From Fasciola hepatica (taxonomy: Eukaryota > Platyhelminthes > Trematoda > Plagiorchiida > Fasciolidae): a DNA stretch of 64,000 nt. Location of the stretch: contig CANUEZ040000165.1 of NCBI GenBank assembly GCA_948099385.1, forward strand, positions 4,786,501 to 4,850,500, in the 5' to 3' direction. Below are positions 1 through 10,169 of this stretch, piece by piece (the first letter of the stretch is position 1; the number at the start of each line of letters is the position of its first letter). The notes under the pieces are model-generated. The model saw only the letters and a list, made by a program, of their open reading frames with translations, searched no databases and was not told the origin of the DNA. Made by a program: the position numbers and the translations under genes.

Positions 1-2
1 GT

Positions 3-425
3 AACTTCAATGCACAAGTTGGCAAACTTAGTTCGTCAGAAGCTTGTTTAGGTGGCCTTTGTGCTTTGCCCGCTGAGCGTACAGATAACGGGGACAGACT
101 TCTCCACTGTTGTGCAGACAATCGATTGTTCTTTTCTAGCACCAATTTCCGACACAGCTGGCGTCGCACAGCGACACGGCACTCTAACTCCACAGGTATT
201 TTGAGTCAGATTGATCATATCGCCGTAAGCTACCGGTGGTGCTGTTCTGTTCATAACTGCAGATCTTACTGGTCCACGTACGTAGAGTCGAATCATGCAT
301 TAGTTTCGATGCGATTGTCGCTCCAGCTTCATGATTATCGTCGCAAACCACAAACCCGATTAGCCGTGCAAGCTTTGTGTGATTCAAATATTGCGCACTT
401 GTTATGTAAACATGTTAACACATGA
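3..425 (+). pseudogene. RTE LINE endonuclease domain, C-terminal part
   Basis: An open frame from base 3 to a stop near 425 reads as the second half of an RTE apurinic-like endonuclease, the enzyme that nicks target DNA to prime reverse transcription. Visible landmarks are the start NFNAQVGKL (family DFNAQVG), the block RRTDNGDRLL found as RRTDNGxRLL in helminth RTEs, SSTNFRHSWRRTAT, the QIDHIAVSYRW block with its catalytic-region Asp, and the terminal ESNHALVS with the conserved H of the SDH motif (S-D changed to S-N). The N-terminal half lies outside the window. The S-D-H to S-N-H change would probably inactivate the enzyme. Confidence 0.82.
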
Positions 426-649
426 GCTAGGAACTACGATGAAAAATAACGTAGGTTAGTATTAGGCCCCTAACAAACAAACGATACAAGTTGCAGCAGG
501 CTTTGTCTGTTGTCTTAGATGTCCATCAAAGACAGTGGAATTTTCAGGAATACTTGAGCTTGATGGATCAAATCTTCAGCTCCCAAACTGAAAGGAGATG
601 AATGGAATATGGGGACATCCACAGAGGCAAGTTCCGAAAAGCATAATCA

Positions 650-2000
650 ATGACCGCGGAATATGGTGCGGTCAAATCAGCGGAAGAAATGGAAATAGCA
701 GCTGCTCCATGTAACAGCCTAAGGTCGTTCAAGCTTATTCGTGACACCGATGGACGGCGCATCCAGGTCAGTGAAAGGATTTACGATAGAAATGGAGAAC
801 CCATCAATGGAAAGCAGCAATGGCTCGACGTTAGGCCGGATACTTCAAGCAGCAGTTTAGCTGACCGCGCGCTAATGTAGTTACTCTTGTGTCAACAACT
901 GCGACTCCTTGAGTGGTATCACTTGAGCCCTCATTGGAAGTGGTAGGAGAGTCAAGTATTCGATTACTGAAGCGTGGGAAAGTGGCCGGTCCCCACGAAC
1001 TTCCCCAGTTCTTTGAAACTGGGCGAAAATGCCTTGATAAAATCATCAACCGCTTTGGACTTTGACATTTGGAACGATGAGCGTATTTCGGCGATATGGA
1101 TCAAGTCATTGATTGTTCCTATCTTCAAGAGGGAATACGCGATGATTGTGGTAACCATCGTGGGATTAGTTTAATTCCGGTAGTCACCAAAGTATTAGCC
1201 TCGATTTTGCTGCACCGTCTCATACCTACTCGCGAGAGGGATGCCCAAAACAGCAGACTGGATTCCGCCCAGGTCGAGGATGCATCGACCAAATTTTTAC
1301 TCTTCGCCGACTACTTGAAGTGCGTCACAAGCACCGTCGACCGACAATAACGGCCATCTTCGACTTGCAGGTCACCTTTGACTCGATTGATCGAACGGCG
1401 CTTTTCAGCGCTCATCAGCGAGAAGGTAACCCTAGAAGTTCGTGAACATACGCAGATCATTGTATTTGCATACTGCCGGCCGCGAGTGAGTTTAAAGCGA
1501 ACAATCTGGTCGGTTCGAAACGCCCAATGGTGTTCGGCAAGGGTGTCGCATTTCTCCATTTATGTTCATCTTTGTCATGGACGAAGTAATGGAGGGCGCT
1601 TTGCAAAATCTTCAGGACGTAAACGTCGAACTAGGGAATCGGTAAAGGTTATGTGACCTGGATTAGGCGTACGACGTTTGCTTGTTAGAATGCACGAAAC
1701 ACCCTCAACGTGCACCGGTAGACTTCGTAGAGCAGTAGCTCTATTCGGCATGCGCTTTGGATCCTCAAAGTGTAAAGTGGTGTTACAAGGCTGAATGTCA
1801 ACGGTTCCAAGCTTGGTGCTCGATGGAGAGGTGTTGGCAATTGAAGACCGCTTCACCTACTTCGGATGAGAACAAAGTAGTAGAGGTGAGCACGCTCATA
1901 TTCGAGGCTCGAGCGGCGTACGCCGAACTAAAGTACTTGTGGCGCCGACCAGATACTCCACTGAAGATGAAAAGTCGTATGTACTGTGCCATGCCGCTTT
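650..2000 (+). pseudogene. RTE LINE reverse transcriptase, multiply frameshifted
   Basis: Reverse transcriptase of the same RTE element, spread over several frames. Landmarks in order: NGEPINGKQQWL linker (about 795-825), IKSLIVPIF (about 1103-1130), GNHRGISLIPVVTKVLASIL (1152-1211), a decayed fingers/palm region to 1420, then FVMDEVMEGALQN (about 1570-1612), and a thumb region with YLWRRPDTPLKMKSR (about 1937-1980). The catalytic YADD region between 1650 and 1750 is not readable. Stops and frameshifts are scattered throughout. The segment from 693 on is shared almost perfectly with the inverted copy. Confidence 0.82.
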
Positions 2001-3189
2001 CAGTTTTGTTGTATTGAGGTCTGCGTACAGAAGATATCCGTCGTCCTGAGGTTGTCGACAACCGATGTTTGCTAAGTATTGCTAGGATTTGGTGGAATAG
2101 CCGAGTGAGCAATGCTGAGGTCAGACAGCGAGTACTGGGTACCGATTCGGAGAACGTTCTGTCGAGGCGTATACAGCTTAGTAGACTTCGTTGGTTGGGG
2201 CGCGTGTTAAATAGGGCAAATACACATCTACCGTACCGTGTCCTATTATCCGTTCCTCCTAAGGAGTGGAAAACCCCGTCAACAGATGACGTGGCAGCGA
2301 GGAATTATAGAATGTACAGCGAACTTAGGAGAAGTAGGTGCCTCAAGTCTTCGTGGTTGGGGTCCAAAAGATCCGTCAATCAGTTGGCTGGAGACACTGA
2401 GGGATACTGCAGCGAATTATGACCAGAGGCGATCGTCTTGTCACCTTTTGTCGAACCGGAACGGTGAATGTATGTGCTTTTGTACGGTTAGAATTTTCAT
2501 TCTTTGTGTTGGTTGTCAGGGCATTTTCCCCTCTTTCCACTCCCCACCCACCTTGTACATCTACACTTCCAAACTCGGCATGCAAGATTTTGAGGAGGGC
2601 AGTGGTTTTTGGGGCTTGCCTTGCTGTTCAACGATGTACGATGGCGATAATGATTCTAGTCATATAAAATCTATATATTTTCATGACGGTTTCTCAATCT
2701 CCTATTCAAATGTATCATGTTCTCTTCGGTAAAACGGCTACTGAGCAAATCGACCGACGACCGGCCGGAAACCGATATTTACAAACGAAATTTATGCCTG
2801 AGGAGTAGCTGATTACTTCAAATCGCACCGTTGGACTACTTTTAGAGAATATTCCACGCAGGTATTTAGTTGTCGTAAAACAAACTTGGAATGCAGCATA
2901 AAAAGGTAACAACGGGCGACGATTTTTTATCCATGTGATTGGTATGGCTGAGGAATGGGATAGTGTGCGGGAAATCATGCAATGAAGGAAGAAAGACCAA
3001 TGGAGGATGAGCTATAAATGACTTAGATTATTTGAGTAAGCACGTGATTCACAGATCGAAGAATGGGCATAGGCAGTGTATTAACTCATGGTTGTAGTGC
3101 GAACTTAGGCTGTAAGGTGATGTTTAAATCAAACACAATGGGAAATCGACAGGAATGTAGAAAATAGAGCAAACGTGACACGATCGCAT
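693..3189 (+). repeat. Left arm of 2.5-kb inverted repeat
   Basis: This arm is the reverse complement of 3992-6489. Aligning by eye, I find only about three differences: G/A near 1322, G/A near 1386, and an A4/A5 length change near 2268. Identity starts abruptly at 693, inside the RTE reverse transcriptase, and ends at 3189 in non-LINE flank. Because the RTE continues upstream of 693 only here, this is the ancestral arm and the other is the copy. Confidence 0.95.
2015..2440 (+). pseudogene. RTE LINE C-terminal domain
   Basis: Distal end of the RTE ORF. RCLLSIARIWWNSRVSNAEV (2065-2124) matches the helminth RTE tail xRCLRSIARIxWxxRVSNxEV. RLRWLGRVLNRANTHLPYRV (2195-2250) and the GWGPKDPSISWLETLRD stretch (about 2355-2405) follow. 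A frame change near 2270, in a run of four A in this arm, separates the two halves. The inverted copy has five A at the corresponding place. Function is not known for this domain beyond its presence in RTE proteins. Confidence 0.85.
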
Positions 3190-3991
3190 TATGATTATGA
3201 CAAGCACTATTATCATTCCACTTTTGCTGTTTTCCATCTGTTCCTTGTGCTTCGATTTTACGTATATATCCAATAATCTTACGTATTCTATACATACTTC
3301 AAGTGTACAGTTTGATAATGCTTTTGGCTTGCCTCGGACTCTCCTCGAATGTAAATATTGTTTCTTTTCATCATTAGTTTTCTGCCAACATGCGGGTCTA
3401 CGATAGATGCCCTCTAGTCTATTTTCTGTGCAAAGGGGTTTATTCTCTGGTTAGTTGCGAGTGGCTCGGGCCGTGGAATCTCCGACGAGGTAAGCAGAAG
3501 CGCGATAAAGGGCCCCGAAGTTCATCTGCCTAGGGTATAGTATTGGAGCTGGTGGATGTACATAAAAGGATCCTCGCGGCTGTAAATGCAACGGTGGCCG
3601 CTAACCTCAGTTGCTTCAGTAAAATAATAAAAAAATAATAAAAAATAATGGTTTGTTTCATATGAGCCCAAAACACGCTGAAGTGCAAGAAGAGACGGTA
3701 AAAATTATGGCAGGACAACGGTTCCGGGGGGACCAGAGCAAATTTGTTCTTACAAGAGATTCTAGCAAAAACTGAAATGAATTGAAATGGTAATAGCACC
3801 GGGGGAATTCAAAACTAATTTTATTCTGGCGAATTCCGTTCATGCCAGGGGAAGCCAGATGGAAAGGCGGAGTATGTACACAAACTGTTCCGAGAATACT
3901 GAATGGGGCTGAAAAGTGACAAACAATTAAAGAATTCTTTCACTATCTATGATTGTAGATTACGTAAATTTCGACCTCACTGTAATTTCTG
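3190..3991. other. Spacer of the large inverted repeat
   Basis: An asymmetric 0.8-kb spacer with no convincing gene. An A/T-rich stretch at 3621-3650 (AATAATAAAAAAATAATAAA) followed by AATGGTTTG resembles, weakly, the reversed 3' tail of the pyrimidine-rich repeat family described further on. Only short chance frames are seen. Confidence 0.5.
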
Positions 3992-6489
3992 ATGCGATCG
4001 TGTCACGTTTGCTCTATTTTCTACATTCCTGTCGATTTCCCATTGTGTTTGATTTAAACATCACCTTACAGCCTAAGTTCGCACTACAACCATGAGTTAA
4101 TACACTGCCTATGCCCATTCTTCGATCTGTGAATCACGTGCTTACTCAAATAATCTAAGTCATTTATAGCTCATCCTCCATTGGTCTTTCTTCCTTCATT
4201 GCATGATTTCCCGCACACTATCCCATTCCTCAGCCATACCAATCACATGGATAAAAAATCGTCGCCCGTTGTTACCTTTTTATGCTGCATTCCAAGTTTG
4301 TTTTACGACAACTAAATACCTGCGTGGAATATTCTCTAAAAGTAGTCCAACGGTGCGATTTGAAGTAATCAGCTACTCCTCAGGCATAAATTTCGTTTGT
4401 AAATATCGGTTTCCGGCCGGTCGTCGGTCGATTTGCTCAGTAGCCGTTTTACCGAAGAGAACATGATACATTTGAATAGGAGATTGAGAAACCGTCATGA
4501 AAATATATAGATTTTATATGACTAGAATCATTATCGCCATCGTACATCGTTGAACAGCAAGGCAAGCCCCAAAAACCACTGCCCTCCTCAAAATCTTGCA
4601 TGCCGAGTTTGGAAGTGTAGATGTACAAGGTGGGTGGGGAGTGGAAAGAGGGGAAAATGCCCTGACAACCAACACAAAGAATGAAAATTCTAACCGTACA
4701 AAAGCACATACATTCACCGTTCCGGTTCGACAAAAGGTGACAAGACGATCGCCTCTGGTCATAATTCGCTGCAGTATCCCTCAGTGTCTCCAGCCAACTG
4801 ATTGACGGATCTTTTGGACCCCAACCACGAAGACTTGAGGCACCTACTTCTCCTAAGTTCGCTGTACATTCTATAATTCCTCGCTGCCACGTCATCTGTT
4901 GACGGGGTTTTTCCACTCCTTAGGAGGAACGGATAATAGGACACGGTACGGTAGATGTGTATTTGCCCTATTTAACACGCGCCCCAACCAACGAAGTCTA
5001 CTAAGCTGTATACGCCTCGACAGAACGTTCTCCGAATCGGTACCCAGTACTCGCTGTCTGACCTCAGCATTGCTCACTCGGCTATTCCACCAAATCCTAG
5101 CAATACTTAGCAAACATCGGTTGTCGACAACCTCAGGACGACGGATATCTTCTGTACGCAGACCTCAATACAACAAAACTGAAAGCGGCATGGCACAGTA
5201 CATACGACTTTTCATCTTCAGTGGAGTATCTGGTCGGCGCCACAAGTACTTTAGTTCGGCGTACGCCGCTCGAGCCTCGAATATGAGCGTGCTCACCTCT
5301 ACTACTTTGTTCTCATCCGAAGTAGGTGAAGCGGTCTTCAATTGCCAACACCTCTCCATCGAGCACCAAGCTTGGAACCGTTGACATTCAGCCTTGTAAC
5401 ACCACTTTACACTTTGAGGATCCAAAGCGCATGCCGAATAGAGCTACTGCTCTACGAAGTCTACCGGTGCACGTTGAGGGTGTTTCGTGCATTCTAACAA
5501 GCAAACGTCGTACGCCTAATCCAGGTCACATAACCTTTACCGATTCCCTAGTTCGACGTTTACGTCCTGAAGATTTTGCAAAGCGCCCTCCATTACTTCG
5601 TCCATGACAAAGATGAACATAAATGGAGAAATGCGACACCCTTGCCGAACACCATTGGGCGTTTCGAACCGACCAGATTGTTCGCTTTAAACTCACTCGC
5701 GGCCGGCAGTATGCAAATACAATGATCTGCGTATGTTCACGAACTTCTAGGGTTACCTTCTCGCTGATGAGCGCTGAAAAGCGCCGTTCGATCAACTGAG
5801 TCAAAGGTGACCTGCAAGTCGAAGATGGCCGTTATTGTCGGTCGACGGTGCTTGTGATGCACTTCAAGTAGTCGGCGAAGAGTAAAAATTTGGTCGATGC
5901 ATCCTCGACCTGGGCGGAATCCAGTCTGCTGTTTTGGGCATCCCTCTCGCGAGTAGGTATGAGACGGTGCAGCAAAATCGAGGCTAATACTTTGGTGACT
6001 ACCGGAATTAAACTAATCCCACGATGGTTACCACAATCATCGCGTATTCCCTCTTGAAGATAGGAACAATCAATGACTTGATCCATATCGCCGAAATACG
6101 CTCATCGTTCCAAATGTCAAAGTCCAAAGCGGTTGATGATTTTATCAAGGCATTTTCGCCCAGTTTCAAAGAACTGGGGAAGTTCGTGGGGACCGGCCAC
6201 TTTCCCACGCTTCAGTAATCGAATACTTGACTCTCCTACCACTTCCAATGAGGGCTCAAGTGATACCACTCAAGGAGTCGCAGTTGTTGACACAAGAGTA
6301 ACTACATTAGCGCGCGGTCAGCTAAACTGCTGCTTGAAGTATCCGGCCTAACGTCGAGCCATTGCTGCTTTCCATTGATGGGTTCTCCATTTCTATCGTA
6401 AATCCTTTCACTGACCTGGATGCGCCGTCCATCGGTGTCACGAATAAGCTTGAACGACCTTAGGCTGTTACATGGAGCAGCTGCTATTT
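3992..6489 (-). repeat. Right arm of 2.5-kb inverted repeat
   Basis: Reverse-complement copy of 693-3189. It ends at 6489 in the middle of RTE reverse-transcriptase sequence; beyond it the upstream RTE sequence does not continue, so the duplication breakpoint lies inside the LINE. Near-identity of already broken LINE sequence shows the duplication is much younger than the RTE insertion. Confidence 0.95.
4515..6489 (-). pseudogene. RTE LINE reverse transcriptase, inverted copy
   Basis: Minus-strand duplicate of the RTE reverse transcriptase and C-terminal tail, with the same motifs and nearly all the same disabling changes as the left copy. It lacks the endonuclease. The extra A near 4913 shifts the frame relative to the left copy. 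It is a passenger of the inverted duplication and not an independent insertion, since both share non-LINE flank out to the spacer. Confidence 0.88.
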
Positions 6490-6711
6490 TTATATCTTTG
6501 GCATCCATGAAATGTGTGATTTCAGTTGTATTATCGAGTTCTTTCAGAAGCCCATCTCTTCTTCGACATAATTCTCTTGATTCCCAGGATACTGACTTAA
6601 AAATTCCTCAAATCCCTTCCCCGGTATTTGCGTATCTCTGAAGCACCTGTCTCGCAGCTTTCTTGTTTAATAGAACTTTGCTTCACACCTTCAGAAATGG
6701 TCATAAATGGA

Positions 6712-6912
6712 ATGAAGTTTACAATATTTTCAATTTTTCTAGCTGCTTGTCCGTGCTATACTCAATGCTACGTACGTCACATGGATGTATCTACCATAGA
6801 TAACAAGCGCACTTGTTCGAATCTTTTAACTTTTCATGATATTCACTGTGTGGGAAGCGGGTTGTTACCGTTCAAAGCCAGTGACGGAAGGGTGCTATAT
6901 CATGTAGTGTAG
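6712..6912 (+). CDS. Small ORF with signal-peptide-like start, unknown
   Basis: A 66-codon ATG frame ending at 6912; an in-frame ATG also lies at 6697 and the frame is open from 6628. The start MKFTIFSIFLAAC is a lysine followed by a hydrophobic run and small residues, as in a secretory signal peptide, and the rest has five or six cysteines. I recognise no family. It could be a stray first exon, a small secreted protein, or chance. No intron signals were established. Neighbours are the inverted repeat and the tRNA-like/ribozyme unit. Confidence 0.25.
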   Translation: MKFTIFSIFLAACPCYTQCYVRHMDVSTIDNKRTCSNLLTFHDIHCVGSGLLPFKASDGRVLYHVV

Positions 6913-6937
6913 ATGTTCAACAAACCGTTGAGAGCCA

Positions 6938-7012
6938 ACCCGGATAGCCTTGTGGTTAAGGTGTTCGATTCAAAATCGTTCACCCCGGGTTCGAGTCCCC
7001 GTGGGGGCTCGG
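6938..7012 (+). promoter_or_regulatory. tRNA-like pol III promoter (SINE-type head)
   Basis: Internal promoter boxes of a tRNA are present. The A box TAGCCTTGTGGTTAAGG lies at 6945-6961 and the B box GGGTTCGAGTCCC at 6987-6999, with normal spacing. A possible anticodon loop TTCAAAA would read CAA (Leu). The acceptor stem does not close and the T stem has a mismatch, so this is a tRNA-derived promoter and not a working tRNA gene. It runs directly into the hammerhead ribozyme, as in schistosome SINE-like ribozyme elements. Confidence 0.72.
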
Positions 7013-7069
7013 TGGATGTGCACTGCTGATGATTCCCAACAAGGATGAAACAGCTGTACAGTGCTTCCA
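7013..7069 (+). ncRNA. Hammerhead ribozyme, type I, short stem III
   Basis: A self-cleaving RNA motif. Stem I is GCACTG (7020-7025) with CAGTGC (7059-7064), six perfect pairs. The first core strand CTGATGA is at 7026-7032. Stem II is TCC (7034-7036) with GGA (7043-7045), loop CAACAA, with a U-U in place of the usual closing pair. The second core strand GAAA is at 7047-7050. Stem III is ACA (7050-7052) with TGT (7055-7057) around a two-base loop. The cleavage nucleotide would be A7058, giving a UA site. All core bases are present. Very short stem III is known for hammerheads of PLEs, SINEs and retrozymes, which often act as dimers. Confidence 0.85.
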
Positions 7070-7266
7070 TGGTTTTCAATGGTGAGTTGAGCGTTCAAGC
7101 TGCATGATGAATCATATTATCATGATATATTATGACTTATTGGCATGAATATGAATCAGTGGGAACTAGCTCCTTCGCCAAACTGTGTTCTTCGAATGTG
7201 ATCATTGGGAATTCTCCTAAAAATTAAACAGGCCAGAGAAGCGGACTTGCTGAAGGAATTTACCAA

Positions 7267-8530
7267 GTAAACTAAGTTCTGCCCGAAACTGGTGCTCACT
7301 ACAGCTCATGTTCAGTTTTTGGATGAATGTCTCAGTAAATCCACTTTTCCAAAACCGTACTTCACTGTGTTGAAAAGAAACCGGAAAAAAGTACTGAGCT
7401 TGGCACTCAGGCTTCAAGGGCCTAACGAGAGTGACACGGTGTGTAGCCTCATTGTGAAATTAGAACAAACTTCTGTGATATCATCTCGCGCTCTGGATCA
7501 CTTGACGGTGGGGAAAAAGCAATCCTTCGGAGATTACTTCCAAGCGGTTGTGAACAATTGAGTCATTCATGAACGATAAAGGCTGTTCAACCTTATCGAC
7601 CACTGAGTGAGTTATCGTCAAAACCTGGAAGTTTCGAGTACAGTTTATCTGACCTTCAACTGGACAAATAACTGACAAAAGCTTCATCTTCGACGGCAAA
7701 CTCTGCCGTTTAAGCAGCCAGGGCAATTAATTAGATCTGGAAGTGAAATTCTGGAATATTTGTGCTCAACCGTCGGGTTTACTTCCGTTGCCACAGTCGG
7801 AGCGACAGGACCTTGAATCTACCTAAGTGAATACATTTTATCAATGCCATACAGCTAAGCCGTCACCAGGGGGATTAACGAAGACAGCTCATATGCAACG
7901 TTCAATAGAACAACAGCAAAACAGTGACATCATCATATCAAAGCCAGACAAGGCAACAGGTACAATGCTTCTCAACAATTCAGACTACATTATGAGAATG
8001 AGCTCAGTTAGAATGACATCTAAATTCGTAGAAGTGGCCTCAGAAAAAGATTCAACTCTACATCTAGGGAGGTCTCTGTCCAACTTGCTGCAAAGTTTGA
8101 AGTGAAAAGACGTGGTAGGTCAAGTCACATTTGGAACGGTACGCCCTACGGGAACAACCATTCCCAGAATATACGGACTGTCGAGAAGGCTTGAGAGTGG
8201 GGGCCATTTACGAACTATCCTCGACACGCGCAATTCAACATATCTTGAGGTGGCCAAATCATCGGCAATTTTACCGGAACTGGTAAGAAGCGAACTGTTA
8301 AAGCACAGCCTAGAATACATCTGCATCCACAAACTGCTTGAGAACCCTAAATGTGCAAGATGATCGGACATTTGCAATGAATGTCAATTAAATTCTTACC
8401 GTCATCCCAGTAGATGGAACCACTGATTACCTACGTGACTATGTTGGAAGGAAAGCAAATGAGACAGTGTTCTGATTGGTATTTGCACTCGGGAACTGGT
8501 ACCATTGCTACGAAGGCGGTAAATGATCCG
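7267..8530 (+). pseudogene. Penelope-like element reverse transcriptase, 5' part
   Basis: Remains of a PLE, a class of retroelements with a telomerase-related RT and often a hammerhead ribozyme in the terminal repeats. An N-terminal block with RNRKKVLSLALRL lies at 7292-7561. After a degraded stretch, SDIIISKPDKATGTMLLNNS (about 7925-7984) matches the PLE RT motif DIVITKPDKGxGVVLLN. RPTGTTIPRIYGLSRR and HLRTILDTRNSTYLEVAKS (8112-8270) match the motif in which RPSGSxxPRLYGLPK precedes LRPIVSxxxTPTY. A later shifted frame, DGTTDYLRDYVGRKANE (8413-8463), fits the next palm block. The catalytic YxDD and the GIY-YIG domain are not found here. Confidence 0.75.
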
Positions 8531-8534
8531 ACTC

Positions 8535-9165
8535 GAACAAAAAGCACTGAAGTGCGGCGCTAGTCCAGATTACCCAGCACCCATTCGCTGATGGGACATG
8601 AAAGATTAGATGGTAAAGGCGGCCAAATCTGTATAGCATTTGGCGTGCGAAATCGCATACGGTCATTACTCGGTTTGTGGGTGTTTTTTTATTGCTGGTA
8701 TTATGAAAGTAGACCGTTATAGTTCGCTTTCCTAACAAAAATTCGGTCCAATTCCGTTACCACCTCTCACGGTTCTCCAAACCAGTCCTCATTTCGGTGT
8801 TGTCCTGCTTTGCAAATGAGGCATCTCAGCGACGAGAAGGTACCATGGTGGTGGTGAGAGGAAAACTCTGAAGGAAATCAGGCAAGTGTACGGCAAACTG
8901 TCAAATGTACTTAGGGTTGGCCAAGAGGTATTAAAGTGGGAATGAAAGATAAACCAACATGGGGTGCGTAACTACAGCGATCGCAAGGGTGTCCGGTCTT
9001 TGCAAGAAAGATAGCACAGCAGATGACTGGCTAACGTGTAATGACAGACGAATTCTTGTAAAGTATGCGGTGCTAAAAGGAAAAAACCAAGCCGTTTGAC
9101 GTGCTTCTTAGAAGGCAGCAGTAGAACAAAGGCTATAGAAAGAAAAACATCAGCCATTGAAAACT
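8535..9165. other. Unassigned; carries a short dispersed repeat
   Basis: No gene recognised. A segment at 8739-8815 (AAAATTCGG, then CCACCTCTCACGGTTCTCC, CAAACCAGTCCTCA and TCCTGCTTTGCA) recurs at 41476-41555 with about 80% identity in the same orientation. The repeat could be part of an unrecognised element. Confidence 0.45.
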
Positions 9166-9167
9166 GG

Positions 9168-9890
9168 TAATTGATGGTGGCGTATTTCTTGACCGTGGTC
9201 AAGACACATGCACAAGGCTAGATCAGAGAATCCAGCAGTACATGACAATGTGGAGCAGTCACTATTTTGAAATTTAGGAATCACACGGTAGCAGAAGTAA
9301 AGAGGTAAAGCTGAGTGGTGTTTGAATGAGCTAAAGTGGAGGTGGTCAACGAGGGAATTGCAAACCAGTTTCGAATTTAGGGAGGGCGTTTTGGATAGCT
9401 GGACGAACGTGGAAATGCAGGTTTGGGCGATACTAGAGAATGGTGAGGAGTGCAGTGATTGCGAGGACCATTAAAGCAACATGTGGCGGACATCACAACA
9501 TGGACAGCGGGTTGAGGCAGGAATAATACACAGTGCGCCTCATGGGTGCCAAAAGCTGGCTACTACGGGTCGGGGCGGCCAGAGGAGGGTGCAAGGGTGT
9601 ACAAACTGGATATTCGGCCGATCACTAACGGGTAACCGGTTAGAAGAGTTACCGAAAGACATGGTGAAGATTAGGTCCGCATAAGGTTATCAAAGGGCAG
9701 TCAGAGAAACCAGCGGAATAGAGAAGATTGATCCAAATTTGGAAAACTAATTATGGAGGGAGCCTGTGAAATAAACGCAAGTGAGTCAGATGTGATTATA
9801 CGATAGATGTTTGGCGAAGGTGCTTTCAGTGTCACTGGAATTCACATCAAGGCAAAGGGCTTCACCAGGAAGGCAGTGAACTTTTGAAGA
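9168..9890 (-). repeat. Pyrimidine-rich dispersed repeat, copy G (3' end at left)
   Basis: Read on the minus strand, the end at about 9168-9225 matches the conserved terminus of the repeat family: GATCTAGCCTTGTGCATGTG followed by TCTTGACCACGGTCAAGA (an inverted repeat) and AATACGCCAC. It lacks the (ATT)n tail present in other copies. The body to the right is purine-rich on the plus strand, as in the other minus-strand copies. The 5' limit is uncertain. Confidence 0.6.
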
Positions 9891-9896
9891 GCATGA

Positions 9897-10165
9897 GTGG
9901 TCCAAATTAGAGGGCCTCAAACTTGCCCCATGAGTCACGCATGGGGCAAACTTGGGCAGAAGTGGGGCTGCCCCAAGCTTACCATTGAGAAACTTGTGGC
10001 AGCGCTACAGTTGCCCAAAGATTGCTTCATGGGGCTAGCTCCGAGTTTGCCCTATGGGGAAAACCCCAAGCGATGGGGCAAGCTTGGGGCTAGCCTTAAC
10101 CTCGGGGCAGCACCATGTGGCAAACTCGGGGCGAACCTGGGGCTAGCTCCGACCTATGTAATACT
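9897..10165. repeat. G/C-run array with internal palindromes
   Basis: A 0.27-kb block built from interspersed variants of CAAACTTGGGGC, TGGGGCTAGC and their reverse complements. There are more than ten runs of four G or C. A perfect 10-bp inverted repeat TTGCCCCATG / CATGGGGCAA lies at 9923-9949 around AGTCACG. Related pieces occur at 15290-15350 and 15655-15780. It looks like a decayed minisatellite or part of a foldback element. It is not coding. Confidence 0.65.
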
Positions 10166-10169
10166 TTAA

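Larger units (their letters stand above)
1..2670 (+). mobile_element. RTE-clade LINE, 5'-cut by window edge, degenerate
   Basis: A non-LTR retrotransposon of the RTE clade on the plus strand. In order it shows the C-terminal half of an AP-type endonuclease (3-425), a degraded linker (430-690), reverse transcriptase blocks (700-2000) and the RTE C-terminal tail (2015-2440). The 3' end is probably near 2660, where GAT/ATG-rich sequence (GATGGCGATAATGATTC) resembles the simple repeats that close RTE elements. The frame breaks many times, so it is not autonomous. The part from 693 onward is repeated in reverse at 3992-6489. The element starts before this window. Confidence 0.85.

Noticed and set aside
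5760..5800. CTGATGA followed by a GCGCT-GAAA-AGCGC hairpin, a second hammerhead candidate
   Set aside because: The GAAA here is a tetraloop, not the second core strand, and no stem I partner or cleavage site follows. It lies in RTE coding sequence.
693..6489. Inverted repeat as a long-read hairpin (missed adapter) artefact
   Set aside because: Such artefacts give perfect palindromes without a spacer. Here an 0.8-kb asymmetric spacer and differing outer breakpoints exist. It cannot be fully excluded without reads.
6938..7012. A functional tRNA gene
   Set aside because: The A and B boxes are good, but the acceptor stem does not pair and the anticodon stem is poor, so only a tRNA-derived promoter is supported.
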